64,000 nucleotides of DNA from Staphylococcus shinii (GTDB lineage Bacteria > Bacillota > Bacilli > Staphylococcales > Staphylococcaceae): positions 186,001 to 250,000 of the forward strand of contig NZ_JAGEVL010000005.1 in assembly GCF_017583065.1 (NCBI RefSeq), given 5' to 3'. Of this stretch, positions 17,647 to 26,404 are shown in pieces. The notes beneath the pieces are model-generated. The model ran no database searches. It worked only from the letters and a program-made list of their open reading frames with translations, and was not told the origin of the DNA. The translations under genes and the position numbers were made by a program. Numbering within the stretch: position 1 is the first letter of the stretch; each line of letters opens with the position of its first letter.

Positions 17647-18843
17647 ATGATAGTGGGGGCACTTATAGACAAAGGTGATACATGGATTTTATGGGCAATC
17701 ATTATTGTGTGGGCAACTGTGAGTTTATTTTTAGAACAGAAGTATCAATGGGCGAGTACAATTTCTGGTGCCATCATTGCACTTGTTGGTGCGATGATAT
17801 TATCAAACTTTAAAATTATACCAACAAGTTCACCAGTATATGATACTGTGTGGGATTATGTTGTACCTTTATCGATACCGTTACTTTTATTTAGTTCAAA
17901 TATTATGAAAATATGGAAAGAAAGTAGAAGACTATTGATTATATTTTTCATTGCATCCATAGGGACAATGATTGGAACGCTTATTGCATTTATTTCGTTA
18001 AATCAATGGATACCTTATTTGAACAATATAGGGGCAATGATGACAGGTAGTTATATTGGAGGAGGAGTAAACTTTGCGGCACTAAGCTCTAAACTTGAAA
18101 CGCCAGGTGATATGGTATCAGCAACGGTAGTGGCAGATAATAGTGTTATGGCGTTATATTTTATGTTATTGATTGCATTACCGTCACTACCGATAATCAA
18201 AAAGTATTTTAAAACAGATTATGAAACAGAACGTTCACCAAAAGCACAACAATCATATTGGGAACCTAAAAAAATTCAATTATTAGATATTGCATTTTCG
18301 ATTGCCAGTGCAATCACACTTGTTGCAGTAAGTTTTAAAGGAGCTGAGCTGATACAACAATGGGTACCTAAAAGCAATATTTTACTAACGATTATCACTT
18401 CTTTCTTTGGAGACAGCTATCTTTTGCTAACGACTTTAACGTTAATCGTGGTTGCAATATGGGGAGACTTCTTTGAGAAATTGGCTGGTGCATCTGAAAT
18501 AGGTACTTTTTTGATTTATATTTTTTTCGTAGTTATAGGTGTGCCTGCTTCTTTTGCCACAATTATAACAACGGCCCCTTTACTCTTTGTTTTTGTTATT
18601 ATTATACTCATATTTAATTTGGGATTAAGCTTATTGATAGGTAAGGCTTTGAAATTTAAAATTGAAGAGATATTATTAGCGAGTAATGCAACAGCAGGAG
18701 GACCAACAACCGCAGCTGCATTAGCTATTGGTAAAGGATGGACAGGTCTTGTGGGCCCTATTCTAATAATAGGAACATTGGGGTATGTCGTAGGGAATTA
18801 TGCTGGAACGCTGATGTATCAATTGTTAAGTCAAATGGTTTAG
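17647..18843 (+). CDS. DUF819 family membrane protein (YjcL-like)
   Basis: 398 residues, about 11-12 membrane segments. GSYIGGGVNFAAL and ASNATAGGPTTAAALAIGKGW mark the two pseudo-symmetric halves of the DUF819 family, which is related to gluconate/glutamate-type symporters. Function unknown in the family; transport is inferred. I start at ATG 17647 with AAAGAGATG upstream; an in-frame GTG at 17608 lacks a good site and would add 13 polar residues. It probably is transcribed alone. Confidence 0.82.
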   Translation: MIVGALIDKGDTWILWAIIIVWATVSLFLEQKYQWASTISGAIIALVGAMILSNFKIIPTSSPVYDTVWDYVVPLSIPLLLFSSNIMKIWKESRRLLIIFFIASIGTMIGTLIAFISLNQWIPYLNNIGAMMTGSYIGGGVNFAALSSKLETPGDMVSATVVADNSVMALYFMLLIALPSLPIIKKYFKTDYETERSPKAQQSYWEPKKIQLLDIAFSIASAITLVAVSFKGAELIQQWVPKSNILLTIITSFFGDSYLLLTTLTLIVVAIWGDFFEKLAGASEIGTFLIYIFFVVIGVPASFATIITTAPLLFVFVIIILIFNLGLSLLIGKALKFKIEEILLASNATAGGPTTAAALAIGKGWTGLVGPILIIGTLGYVVGNYAGTLMYQLLSQMV

Positions 18844-18929
18844 TTCACAATTAAACCTACTGTAATGTTTTTAAATATAAATTTAAGAAATTAAACTAAA
18901 TACCTATTATAGGAAAGGGAGCAATAAGC

Positions 18930-19490
18930 ATGAGTGAAAAAGATAAGATGTTAGCCGGTGAATGGTACGATGCAAATAATGATGAAAATTTAGGGACAGA
19001 GCGAGTAAAAGCTAAAGATTTATGTTTTGATTTAAACCAAATCCGTCCTAGCAATCAAACACAGAGACAAGAAATAATAACGGAATTATTAAATTATGAG
19101 CCTCGGTCATTAGAATTACTAAGTCCATTCCAAGCTGATTATGGCTATAATATTAATTTAGGCCAGCGTGTCTTTATTAATCACGATTGTTATTTCATGG
19201 ATTGCAGTAAAATAGTGATTGGAGATGATGTATTTATTGGTCCTAATTGTGGCTTGTATACAGCAATTCATCCGCTAGAGTATAAAACTAGAAATGAGGG
19301 GCTAGAACAAGCTTTACCTATAAATATAGGCAACAATGTTTGGCTAGGGGCCAATGTGATTGTATTACCTGGTGTAACAATTGGTGAAGGCGCTGTTATC
19401 GGCGCGGGTAGTGTGGTTGCTAAAGACGTACCTGCCAATGCGCTTGCATTCGGGACACCTGCTAAACTAGTTAGTACAATTGAGCAATAA
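18930..19490 (+). CDS. maa: Sugar O-acetyltransferase (maltose/galactoside acetyltransferase family)
   Basis: 186-residue left-handed parallel beta-helix acetyltransferase of the LacA/Maa/NodL type. It opens with KDKMLAGEWYDANNDENL, the Mac domain typical of maltose acetyltransferases, followed by hexapeptide repeats (IVIGDDVFIGPNC, IGNNVWLGANVIVLPGVTIG, GAVIGAGSVV). The catalytic His is in TAIHPLE. It transfers acetyl from acetyl-CoA to a sugar 6-hydroxyl. AAAGGGAGCAA before the ATG. The symbol rests on family resemblance only. Confidence 0.85.
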   Translation: MSEKDKMLAGEWYDANNDENLGTERVKAKDLCFDLNQIRPSNQTQRQEIITELLNYEPRSLELLSPFQADYGYNINLGQRVFINHDCYFMDCSKIVIGDDVFIGPNCGLYTAIHPLEYKTRNEGLEQALPINIGNNVWLGANVIVLPGVTIGEGAVIGAGSVVAKDVPANALAFGTPAKLVSTIEQ

Positions 19491-19539
19491 TAAAGCTTCA
19501 ACTGATTTTACTATATACATTCACATAATATTTAATAGG

Positions 19540-19576
19540 TCACCGTCAAAATGTCGTGGTTTTGGCGGTACTTTTA
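19540..19576 (+). terminator. Terminator of sugar acetyltransferase gene
   Basis: CACCGtCAAAA / TTTTGgCGGT hairpin followed by CTTTTAT. Confidence 0.65.
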
Positions 19577-19736
19577 TATTACTTAGTTGAATTAGTTTAG
19601 CCTATAACTTGTTTATAGCATATTTGTTTTGATTAAGTAATGAAATATGTATTTTCCAAAAGAAAGTTGTAAATGTTGGAATTATATTTATATTCGATTG
19701 TGTAATATCATAAAATAAATTAAAATTATATTAAAA

Positions 19737-19784
19737 AATATTCCGCGGAGCTTAAATGAAAAGTAATTAAATTGTTCGGAATAT
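19737..19784 (+). promoter_or_regulatory. Interrupted inverted repeat, possible operator
   Basis: AATATTCCG (19737-19745) and CGGAATATAA (19775-19784) form an 8-base inverted repeat around an AT-rich core, about 190 bases upstream of the PfoR-type gene. The GC-containing arms stand out from the surroundings. Regulator unknown. Confidence 0.35.
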
Positions 19785-19968
19785 AATTGGTATTTGTGTT
19801 AAAATATAAAACTGTGAGTGAAATGGTAAAAGCAATAATTGTGACTATATAAACATGAATGCAAAATTTATAAAACATAAAGTTTTTACAGATTGTTTGA
19901 ACAAGCCAACTTTTAAATGACTATTTCCATATCTAACTTAACGATTACTAGACAAGAAAAGAGGAATA

Positions 19969-20991
19969 TTGAATATGGATATTTTAATTGGTACATTATT
20001 TTTAATTATAGTGTTAGCCCTATTTACATTATTTACATATCGAGCACCTAAAGGTATGCGCGCGATGGGTGCTTTAGCAAATGCTGCAATTGCAACATTT
20101 TTAGTTGAAGCTTTTCATAAATATGTAGGTGGAGATTTATTAGGAATTAAATTTTTAGGTGAATTAGGTGATGCTGCTGGAGGTTTAGGCGGTGTTGCTG
20201 CAGCTGGTTTAGTATCTTTAGCTATCGGTGTTTCGCCGGTTTACGCATTAGCAATCGCTGCTTCATGTGGTGGTCTAGATTTGATACCAGGCTTCGTAGC
20301 TGGTTATGTAATTGGTTATTTAATGAAATATGCTGAACGCAAAGTCCCAGACGGTATAGATTTAATAGTAGGTATTATTATCATTGCACCTTTAGCAAGA
20401 TTAGTTGCAACGGGCGTAACGCCTTTAGTTAATAATTCGCTATTAAAGATAGGTGATATTATTCAAAGTTCAACTGAAGTAAGCCCGATTATTATGGGGA
20501 TTATTTTAGGCGGGGTTATCACAGTTGTGGGTACAGCTCCATTAAGTTCTATGGCTTTAACTGCTTTATTAGGTCTTACTGGTATGCCAATGGCGATTGC
20601 AGCCATGGTGTCATTCGCGTCTTCTTTTATCAATGGTACAATGTTTAACAAACTAAAATTAGGCGACCGTAGATCTAGAATTGCGGTATGTATCGAACCA
20701 TTGTCTCAAGCTGACGTAGTGTCTGCGAACCCCATACCAATTTACACAGCAAACTTTATTGGAGGAGCACTAGCAGGTGCAGTCATTGCATCTTCTGGTA
20801 TGATAAACGATGCTACTGGTACTGCTACCCCGTTAGCTGGCTTTTTAGTGATGTTTGGGTTTAATGATCCAGTTAAAATCTTTATTTATGGTGCTATTGT
20901 AGGAGTGATAGGTTTAATTGTTGGCTATGTATGTTCCATTATATTTAAGGATCATCCTATTGTTTCAAAAGAAGATATTGAAGCAAGATAA
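19969..20991 (+). CDS. PfoR-like/PTS EIIC-type membrane protein
   Basis: 340-residue polytopic protein (about 9-10 helices). The repeats of small residues (GDAAGGLGGVAAAGL, AASCGGLDLIPGF) and GTAPLSSMALTALLGLTG are like the PTS_EIIC_2 / PfoR family; PfoR was first described as a regulator of perfringolysin O in Clostridium perfringens. No IIA/IIB partner is near. The C-terminal tail is short and charged (HPIVSKEDIEAR). It is a distant paralogue of the protein at 2021-3064. Role, sugar transport versus regulation, remains open. GAGGAATATTGAAT precedes the ATG. Confidence 0.75.
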   Translation: MNMDILIGTLFLIIVLALFTLFTYRAPKGMRAMGALANAAIATFLVEAFHKYVGGDLLGIKFLGELGDAAGGLGGVAAAGLVSLAIGVSPVYALAIAASCGGLDLIPGFVAGYVIGYLMKYAERKVPDGIDLIVGIIIIAPLARLVATGVTPLVNNSLLKIGDIIQSSTEVSPIIMGIILGGVITVVGTAPLSSMALTALLGLTGMPMAIAAMVSFASSFINGTMFNKLKLGDRRSRIAVCIEPLSQADVVSANPIPIYTANFIGGALAGAVIASSGMINDATGTATPLAGFLVMFGFNDPVKIFIYGAIVGVIGLIVGYVCSIIFKDHPIVSKEDIEAR

Positions 20992-20996
20992 AATCA

Positions 20997-21042
20997 AAAG
21001 CACTTTGACGCTCAATTTTTAGATATGTCAAAGTGCTTTTTT
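20997..21042. terminator. Bidirectional terminator
   Basis: AAAAGCACTTTGAC / GTCAAAGTGCTTTT, 14-base perfect stem between convergent genes, with T-run after and A-run before. Confidence 0.9.
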
Positions 21043-21044
21043 AT

Positions 21045-21839
21045 TTATTCGATTAATTGGCTATCAGGAATATCTGTAATGAACATATGCCCGGGTGCAT
21101 GTGTAATCATAATTTCTGGTTTAGCATCTAAAGCGACGGACTGAGGTGTTACACCACACCCCCAAAAGACAGGGACTTCATTATTTTTAATCACTACTGG
21201 TTCACCAAAATCAGGTTGATTTATATTAGAAATACCAATTTCTGAAGGATTACCAATATGCATAGGTGTACCATGTACATTTTTAAAACGAGAAGTGATT
21301 TCTGTTGCTTTAATAGCTTGTTGCATAGTCATAGGACGCATGCTTACGGTGATATTACCAGAAAACTGACCACTATCTTCAGCTGGGATATTGGTCATAT
21401 ACATCGGTACATTATGTCCTTCTTCTAAATGGCGTATTGGGATACCAGCTTCTAGTAATGCATGTTCAAACGTAAAGCTACAGCCTATTAAAAAACTGAC
21501 CATATCTTCTGTAAATAATGTATCGATATTAGGTCTTTGTTCTACGAGTTTACCTTGTTTATAAACACGATAGGCGGCAACTTCGGTAGTTATGTCAGCT
21601 TGTTGACCGAAAGTTGGAAATGATTTCGATCCTTTTTCAGACACATCTAGAAGTGGACATGTTTTAGGATTTCTAAAACAAAATTTCAAAAAATCGTAAG
21701 CATAAGCAGAAGGAAGTATGACAACGTTCGCTTGAATATAGCCTTTGGCCATGCCACTAGTATGTCCAGTCAGTTCACCTTGCTTAATCATTTTTCTTAT
21801 TGTAGTAGGTTTTTGTATTTGTAGGTCCAAATCTATCAT
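21045..21839 (-). CDS. UPF0317/DUF1445 putative hydro-lyase
   Basis: 264 residues, full length for the UPF0317 family (D-glutamate cyclase-like fold; often called 'putative hydro-lyase'). Conserved blocks are GYIQANVVILP, FLIGCSFTFEHALLEAGI, EGHNVPMYMTNIP and FWGCGVTPQ. In this family the fold is related to eukaryotic D-glutamate cyclase, but the substrate in bacteria is not established, to my knowledge. AAGGGGATGATAG precedes the start. Monocistronic; convergent with the PfoR-like gene. Confidence 0.85.
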   Translation of the reverse strand: MIDLDLQIQKPTTIRKMIKQGELTGHTSGMAKGYIQANVVILPSAYAYDFLKFCFRNPKTCPLLDVSEKGSKSFPTFGQQADITTEVAAYRVYKQGKLVEQRPNIDTLFTEDMVSFLIGCSFTFEHALLEAGIPIRHLEEGHNVPMYMTNIPAEDSGQFSGNITVSMRPMTMQQAIKATEITSRFKNVHGTPMHIGNPSEIGISNINQPDFGEPVVIKNNEVPVFWGCGVTPQSVALDAKPEIMITHAPGHMFITDIPDSQLIE

Positions 21840-21999
21840 CCCCTTATAAAAGTAATAATACTATTTTACCAAAAATTCAGAAAAATATAATGTTGAGCGT
21901 ATTTTAATTACTATATAATATGGTTTTAAAATGCTAAAAGTAACGTTATAATAAAGTGGTAGATGTATTGAGTCATAATGATTTCTTGGGAGGATACAT

Positions 22000-22569
22000 A
22001 TGAAAAGAACTGGAGAAAAAGTGCTTGTATGGATTGGTATTATCTTGCAGTTTATACTAATATTTTTTATGGCAATTGTTACACCATTTTTGAATGATGC
22101 AAGTGTAAAAAACGAATTAGCAGATTCAATTTATAATAGCAATATGTATAATCAAGGCACATCACAATTGGACGCATTTAGTTTGGTAGATGTTGCTAGT
22201 CAGATATTTCTACTAGCTTTAATTATAGTGATTATATGCACGGTTTTGGCCATCGCATTTGCTTTATTCATTAATAAATTTCCAAAAGTTGTAGGTGTGT
22301 TCTTTATTCTTCTTGGTATTATTACCGTATTAACATTGAATTGGATTACTGCGGTCTTATGGTTAATTGCTGGAATTATGTTATTGGCTAGAAAACCAAA
22401 GCGTGTAGATAGTTTGTATGTGTCGCAAGAACGTAATGATTATAATAGAAACCAAAGTAATTATAATGGGACACTAAAAGCTAAAACAGATGATGCTCAA
22501 CATGCACATAATAAAGAGCAAAAGGAATCGACACAGCTTAATCGTAGTGAGAGATATAAAAAATATTAA
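22000..22569 (+). CDS. DUF4064 family membrane protein
   Basis: 189-residue membrane protein with four hydrophobic segments (about 10-28, 68-90, 98-112, 118-135) and a long charged, Asn/Gln-rich cytoplasmic tail with several His and Lys residues. It resembles the DUF4064 domain found in many staphylococcal proteins. Function unknown. GGGAGGATACAT precedes ATG 22000. It ends just before a strong terminator. Confidence 0.7.
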   Translation: MKRTGEKVLVWIGIILQFILIFFMAIVTPFLNDASVKNELADSIYNSNMYNQGTSQLDAFSLVDVASQIFLLALIIVIICTVLAIAFALFINKFPKVVGVFFILLGIITVLTLNWITAVLWLIAGIMLLARKPKRVDSLYVSQERNDYNRNQSNYNGTLKAKTDDAQHAHNKEQKESTQLNRSERYKKY

Positions 22570-22617
22570 GGTTAATTATTGTGTATACTCAAGAAATTTT
22601 TAAACATAATTAAAATA

Positions 22618-22664
22618 AAAAATAGTGAGGCAGTAACGTATAGTTTCTGCCTCACTATTTTTTT
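22618..22664. terminator. Terminator between DUF4064 and acyltransferase genes
   Basis: AAATAGTGAGGCAG / CTGCCTCACTATTT stem with T7 tail. It serves the plus strand and, given its symmetry, probably the convergent gene as well. Confidence 0.88.
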
Positions 22665-22690
22665 ATATACAATGAATAGAACTAGTAAAG

Positions 22691-23761
22691 TCAATTCATT
22701 TTGCCGTGTTTATAACTTTCATAAACACTATCGTATTTTATATTTCCAATACCACCGACAACTAATTTACCAAATTTGAATAGATTAAATAAATAAGCTA
22801 AGCATATAGAAATGACTAAAGTGATAATAAAGTTAAACGCAATATTACGTATTGAACTATCAACTCTTAGTAATCCTAAATCATGTACAAAGAAATAATG
22901 GGTTAAATAAATACAAAACGAATAGTTACTTATATATAGTACAAATTTAGGTACATATTTTATATAAGAAGAGAATAAGAAAAAGACTAAGATGACCATA
23001 GTGACATAGAATGGAATATCAAAGCGTTTCGATTCCACCCAGGTACTAATGCCTAGCAGATAATTACCGATTAAAATAGATAAGGCAATTATGAATCCTA
23101 TAATAATAGGCCAAGTGAAACGTTTAATATTTTTCATGAATGCTTCATAATAAATACCCGTATAAAAACCAAGTAAAAAATAACTAATCCATCCTAAAAA
23201 TAGCATCCAACCTTCTCTTTCCCAAAATAAGCCTAAAAGATCATTCTCCGATTGTGGCACGTATTGGCGAAATGCCCAATAAACCGTAGCGAATATTATA
23301 GAACCAATAATCATTGGAATAGGCTTGCATTTAATTAGATACTTAGCAAAAAGAATATGCAATATGTAGAATTGGAAGATAATGACAATGAAATAGGTGA
23401 CTGCACCACCATGAAACATAGTATCTCCAACATTATGCATAAATTGAGTTAATGTTTTTGGTTCGAAATAAAAATATGAAATACCAAGGTTAATTAAGAT
23501 ATAAGGAATACCGAGATAGATTAACTTATTCTTTAAAAATCCCGGTTTTGTTTTAACGTGATAGTTTTTAGCTAATAAAAATTCTGAAATAAATACGAAT
23601 AATGGTGTACTAAACATAAGGAGTAACTGAAATACTCTAATAGTTGTACCATGACCAACAAAATCCATTTTGCTAAATGTTGTTGTAATCGAATGAATAA
23701 GAACAATACTTAAACAAGCTATCGTACGCATCCAAAATATCACAGATGTATATGTTTTCAT
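22691..23761 (-). CDS. Acyltransferase 3 family membrane protein (IcaC/OatA-like transmembrane acyltransferase)
   Basis: 356 residues with about 10 membrane helices. Near the N-terminus, WMRTIACLSIVLIHS carries the conserved Arg and His of the acyltransferase-3 family, and the layout resembles IcaC (which has been proposed to O-succinylate or export poly-N-acetylglucosamine). No icaADB genes surround it, so an envelope polymer or teichoic acid modification is more likely. It lies beside rocA, as does a homologue in S. aureus from memory. GAGAGGTAAGC precedes the ATG. Confidence 0.8.
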   Translation of the reverse strand: MKTYTSVIFWMRTIACLSIVLIHSITTTFSKMDFVGHGTTIRVFQLLLMFSTPLFVFISEFLLAKNYHVKTKPGFLKNKLIYLGIPYILINLGISYFYFEPKTLTQFMHNVGDTMFHGGAVTYFIVIIFQFYILHILFAKYLIKCKPIPMIIGSIIFATVYWAFRQYVPQSENDLLGLFWEREGWMLFLGWISYFLLGFYTGIYYEAFMKNIKRFTWPIIIGFIIALSILIGNYLLGISTWVESKRFDIPFYVTMVILVFFLFSSYIKYVPKFVLYISNYSFCIYLTHYFFVHDLGLLRVDSSIRNIAFNFIITLVISICLAYLFNLFKFGKLVVGGIGNIKYDSVYESYKHGKMN

Positions 23762-23995
23762 TATAGCTTACCTCTCGATTGTTCTGTTTAATTTAAAAAT
23801 AAATATATATGATTATTTTGCGAATTATCATACTAACATATTAATATTAGTATAAATGTAAAGTTTAAGTTACAAATTATTAAATTTATATAATATATAT
23901 TTGTAGAAGTAATGATAAACATAACTGAATAAAATTTCAAATATCAATGTAATGGAAGAAATGAGTTCAATACCATTTATTTTAATAAAAAATGT

Positions 23996-24009
23996 TGTAA
24001 GCGATTGCA
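23996..24009 (+). promoter_or_regulatory. CcpA cre site upstream of rocA
   Basis: TGTAAGCGATTGCA matches the cre consensus TGWAANCGNTNWCA at all but one position. rocA is known to be carbon-catabolite repressed in S. aureus, so this agrees with the gene's biology. Confidence 0.65.
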
Positions 24010-24042
24010 ATTATTGTTTGATATCTATACAATAGCAATAAG

Positions 24043-24060
24043 AATGGAAACATTTCCATT
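24043..24060 (+). promoter_or_regulatory. Perfect palindrome, probable operator, before rocA
   Basis: AATGGAAACATTTCCATT: 8-base arms with a 2-base centre, about 38 bases upstream of the rocA start. Too short a distance for a terminator and no T-run; a protein-binding site is more likely. The regulator is not known. Confidence 0.5.
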
Positions 24061-24097
24061 TAGTTTTCTATTTACAAACTTACATGGGGGTAGAAAA

Positions 24098-25642
24098 ATG
24101 GTAGTCAATTATCACAACGAACCAGGCATTGATTTTACAGATAGTAAAAATGTCGAGTCATTCAAAAAAGCTTTAGAAAAAGTTAAAGGTGAATTAAAAC
24201 AAAAAATCCCTTTAGTTATTAATGGGGAAGAGAAGTTCACAAAAGATACGTATCAGTCTATCAATCCTGCTAATACTACTGAAGTTATTGCAGAAGTTTC
24301 GAAGGCAACGCAAAAAGATGTAGATGATGCATTTAATGCAGCTAATGAAGCTTATAAATCTTGGAAGAGATGGTCTCACAAAGACCGTGCAGAATTTTTA
24401 ATCAGAGTTGCAGCGATTATTAGACGTCGTAAAGAAGAAATCTCAGCTGTTATGGTTTATGAAGCAGGTAAGCCATGGGATGAGGCTGTTGGTGATGCTG
24501 CAGAAGGTATTGACTTCATTGAATACTATGCAAGATCAATGATGGAGCTTGCAGATGGTAAACCAGTATTAGATAGAGAAGGGGAACATAATAAATATTT
24601 CTACAAACCTATCGGTACAGGTGTAACAATCCCACCATGGAACTTCCCATTCGCAATCATGGCTGGAACAACATTAGCACCCGTAGTTGCTGGTAACACA
24701 GTCCTTTTAAAACCTGCTGAAGATACGCCATTAACTGCTTATAAATTAATGGAAATTTTAGAAGAAGCGGGACTACCTAAAGGCGTTGTTAACTTTGTTC
24801 CAGGCGATCCAAAAGAAATCGGTGATTATCTTGTAGATAGCGTACACACACACTTTGTAACATTTACAGGTTCTCGTGCTACAGGTACAAGGATCTTTGA
24901 AAGAGCCGCAAAAGTGCAAGAGGGCCAACAATTCTTAAAACGCGTTATTGCTGAAATGGGTGGTAAAGATGCGATTGTTGTTGATAAAAACATCGATACA
25001 GATTTAGCTGCAGAGTCTATTGTAACTTCTGCATTCGGCTTTTCAGGTCAAAAATGTTCGGCATGTTCTCGTGCTATTGTACACAAAGATGTATATGATG
25101 AAGTGTTAGAAAAAGCAGTAGCTTTAACTAAGAACTTAACGTTAGGTAACACTGAAAACAACACATACATGGGTCCTGTTATTAATCAAAAACAATTTGA
25201 TAAAATCAAGAACTATATTGAAATTGGCAGTAAAGAAGGTAAGTTAGAACAAGGTGGCGGCACAGATGATTCTACTGGTTACTTCATTGAACCAACAATT
25301 ATTTCTGGCCTTAAATCAAGCGACCAAATTATGCAAGAAGAGATTTTTGGTCCGGTTGTAGGGTTTGTTAAAGGTAAAGACTTTGAAGAATTATTAGAAA
25401 TTGCTAATGATACTGATTATGGTTTAACTGGTGCAGTGATTACAAATAATCGCGAAAACTGGATTGAAGCTGTAGAGTCTTATGATGTAGGTAACTTATA
25501 CCTTAATCGTGGTTGTACTGCAGCAGTTGTAGGCTACCATCCATTTGGTGGTTTCAAAATGTCAGGTACAGATGCTAAAACAGGTAGCCCAGACTACTTA
25601 TTAAACTTCTTAGAGCAAAAAGTTGTTTCAGAAATGTTCTAA
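24098..25642 (+). CDS. rocA: L-glutamate gamma-semialdehyde dehydrogenase (1-pyrroline-5-carboxylate dehydrogenase)
   Basis: 514-residue aldehyde dehydrogenase that oxidises glutamate-5-semialdehyde to glutamate with NAD+, the last step of proline and arginine breakdown. Signs: [17 protein letters not shown] cofactor site, catalytic Glu in EMGGKD, catalytic Cys in GQKCSACS, and [16 protein letters not shown] near the C-terminus. ATG 24098 follows TGGGGGTAG and gives the family's usual N-terminus ([10 protein letters not shown]). Controlled probably by CcpA (cre upstream). Strong terminator downstream. Confidence 0.95.
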   Translation: MVVNYHNEPGIDFTDSKNVESFKKALEKVKGELKQKIPLVINGEEKFTKDTYQSINPANTTEVIAEVSKATQKDVDDAFNAANEAYKSWKRWSHKDRAEFLIRVAAIIRRRKEEISAVMVYEAGKPWDEAVGDAAEGIDFIEYYARSMMELADGKPVLDREGEHNKYFYKPIGTGVTIPPWNFPFAIMAGTTLAPVVAGNTVLLKPAEDTPLTAYKLMEILEEAGLPKGVVNFVPGDPKEIGDYLVDSVHTHFVTFTGSRATGTRIFERAAKVQEGQQFLKRVIAEMGGKDAIVVDKNIDTDLAAESIVTSAFGFSGQKCSACSRAIVHKDVYDEVLEKAVALTKNLTLGNTENNTYMGPVINQKQFDKIKNYIEIGSKEGKLEQGGGTDDSTGYFIEPTIISGLKSSDQIMQEEIFGPVVGFVKGKDFEELLEIANDTDYGLTGAVITNNRENWIEAVESYDVGNLYLNRGCTAAVVGYHPFGGFKMSGTDAKTGSPDYLLNFLEQKVVSEMF

Positions 25643-25653
25643 AATAAATGATT

Positions 25654-25708
25654 AAAAAGAGTGAGTATATGCAATCAATCTTGATTGCATATACCGCTCT
25701 TTTTTTTA
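25654..25708. terminator. Bidirectional terminator between rocA and farR
   Basis: AAAAAGAG ... TATATGCAATCA / TGATTGCATATA ... CTCTTTTTTTT; 12-base core stem with outer pairing. Overlaps the farR stop codon. Confidence 0.88.
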
Positions 25709-26257
25709 TTCATCTATGACTTGGATATTAATTAATTTTCTGAAATACTTGTCTAGTTCGGCAGGTGGCAGTTCGATACAATGTTCTCTCATCCACTCTG
25801 TAAATCCAAATAGACTTGCACCATAAACATAAAATATAAGTTCGGCAGGAATATCAGAATCAACTGAAATACGGTGCTCATTTTCTTTAATATCATTCTG
25901 TAATACACTGATGAAATGATTAGATATCGTACGTTCAAATTCTTTGTCATGTTCTTGTTTGTCTTTAATACGCTGTAATTCAATTACATCACTAGTTCTA
26001 TCTATCACTGTAAATGGTGCATTGATACGTTCTTTTAAATCGATTGAAAAATAATCTTTTGTTACGTATTTAATTAAATAAATTAAAAGATCATATTTAT
26101 CATAAAAATGCTTATAAAATGTCGTTCGATGAACTAATGCTTTTTCACATATTTGATTAACTGTAATTGTTGAGAAAGTTTGTTTTTCAAGTAATTCGTA
26201 GAAACTTTGTGAGAGAGCACGTTTAGTTTTAATAACACGTAAATCTTTTGCGTTCAA
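25706..26257 (-). CDS. farR: TetR family regulator, FarR-like
   Basis: 183-residue TetR repressor. The helix-turn-helix is at about 25-48 (ITVNQICEKALVHRTTFYKHF), and the rest is a ligand-binding helical domain. It is divergent from an MMPL exporter and beside rocA, which is exactly the S. aureus farR-farE arrangement as I recall it; FarR senses antimicrobial unsaturated fatty acids and controls farE. TAGTTTA-type sites lie in front of both genes. GGAGAAATGT precedes the ATG. Symbol based on family plus synteny. Confidence 0.8.
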   Translation of the reverse strand: MNAKDLRVIKTKRALSQSFYELLEKQTFSTITVNQICEKALVHRTTFYKHFYDKYDLLIYLIKYVTKDYFSIDLKERINAPFTVIDRTSDVIELQRIKDKQEHDKEFERTISNHFISVLQNDIKENEHRISVDSDIPAELIFYVYGASLFGFTEWMREHCIELPPAELDKYFRKLINIQVIDE

Positions 26258-26276
26258 TATACATTTCTCCTTATTT

Positions 26277-26291
26277 GTAGTTTAAATATAC
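26277..26291 (-). promoter_or_regulatory. FarR-type operator, farR side
   Basis: GTAGTTTAAATATAC, centred on TTTAAA, 20 bases upstream of the farR start. An inverted copy lies at 26360-26379. The TAGTTTA core agrees with the TAGWTTA motif I recall for S. aureus FarR. Confidence 0.6.
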
Positions 26292-26359
26292 AAATTGTAA
26301 TAATTAATTCTTTTAATAAAAGGGTAAAGCATTTAGTATGTGGATAGAAATAATCTACA

Positions 26360-26379
26360 GTATATATTTAAACTATAAC
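26360..26379 (+). promoter_or_regulatory. FarR-type operator, farE side
   Basis: GTATATATTTAAACTATAAC: the inverse complement of the site at 26277-26291 with a 2-base insertion, just upstream of the farE ribosome binding site. Binding here would cover the transcription or translation start region. Confidence 0.6.
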
Positions 26380-26404
26380 GTTGATTAATTTAGGAGGCAA
26401 TAGT

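Larger units (their letters stand above)
19491..19968. other. Long intergenic region before the PfoR-type gene
   Basis: 478 bases. It holds a terminator (19540-19576) and, at 19737-19784, an interrupted inverted repeat AATATTCCG ... CGGAATAT whose arms are about 29 bases apart, within otherwise very AT-rich sequence. No small open frame with a ribosome binding site was seen. The unusual length suggests a regulated leader for the membrane protein gene that follows. Confidence 0.5.
23762..24097. other. Divergent regulatory region between acyltransferase gene and rocA
   Basis: 336 bases, highly AT-rich, with a cre-like site (23996-24009) and a perfect 18-base palindrome (24043-24060) close to rocA. 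Nothing else nameable. Confidence 0.6.

Noticed and set aside
22579..22779. 66-codon open frame after the DUF4064 gene
   Set aside because: It crosses a strong terminator and the 3' end of the acyltransferase gene on the other strand.
24005..24097. N-terminal extension of RocA by 31 residues
   Set aside because: The extension lacks a ribosome site, overlaps the cre site and palindrome, and known RocA proteins start at the MVV position.
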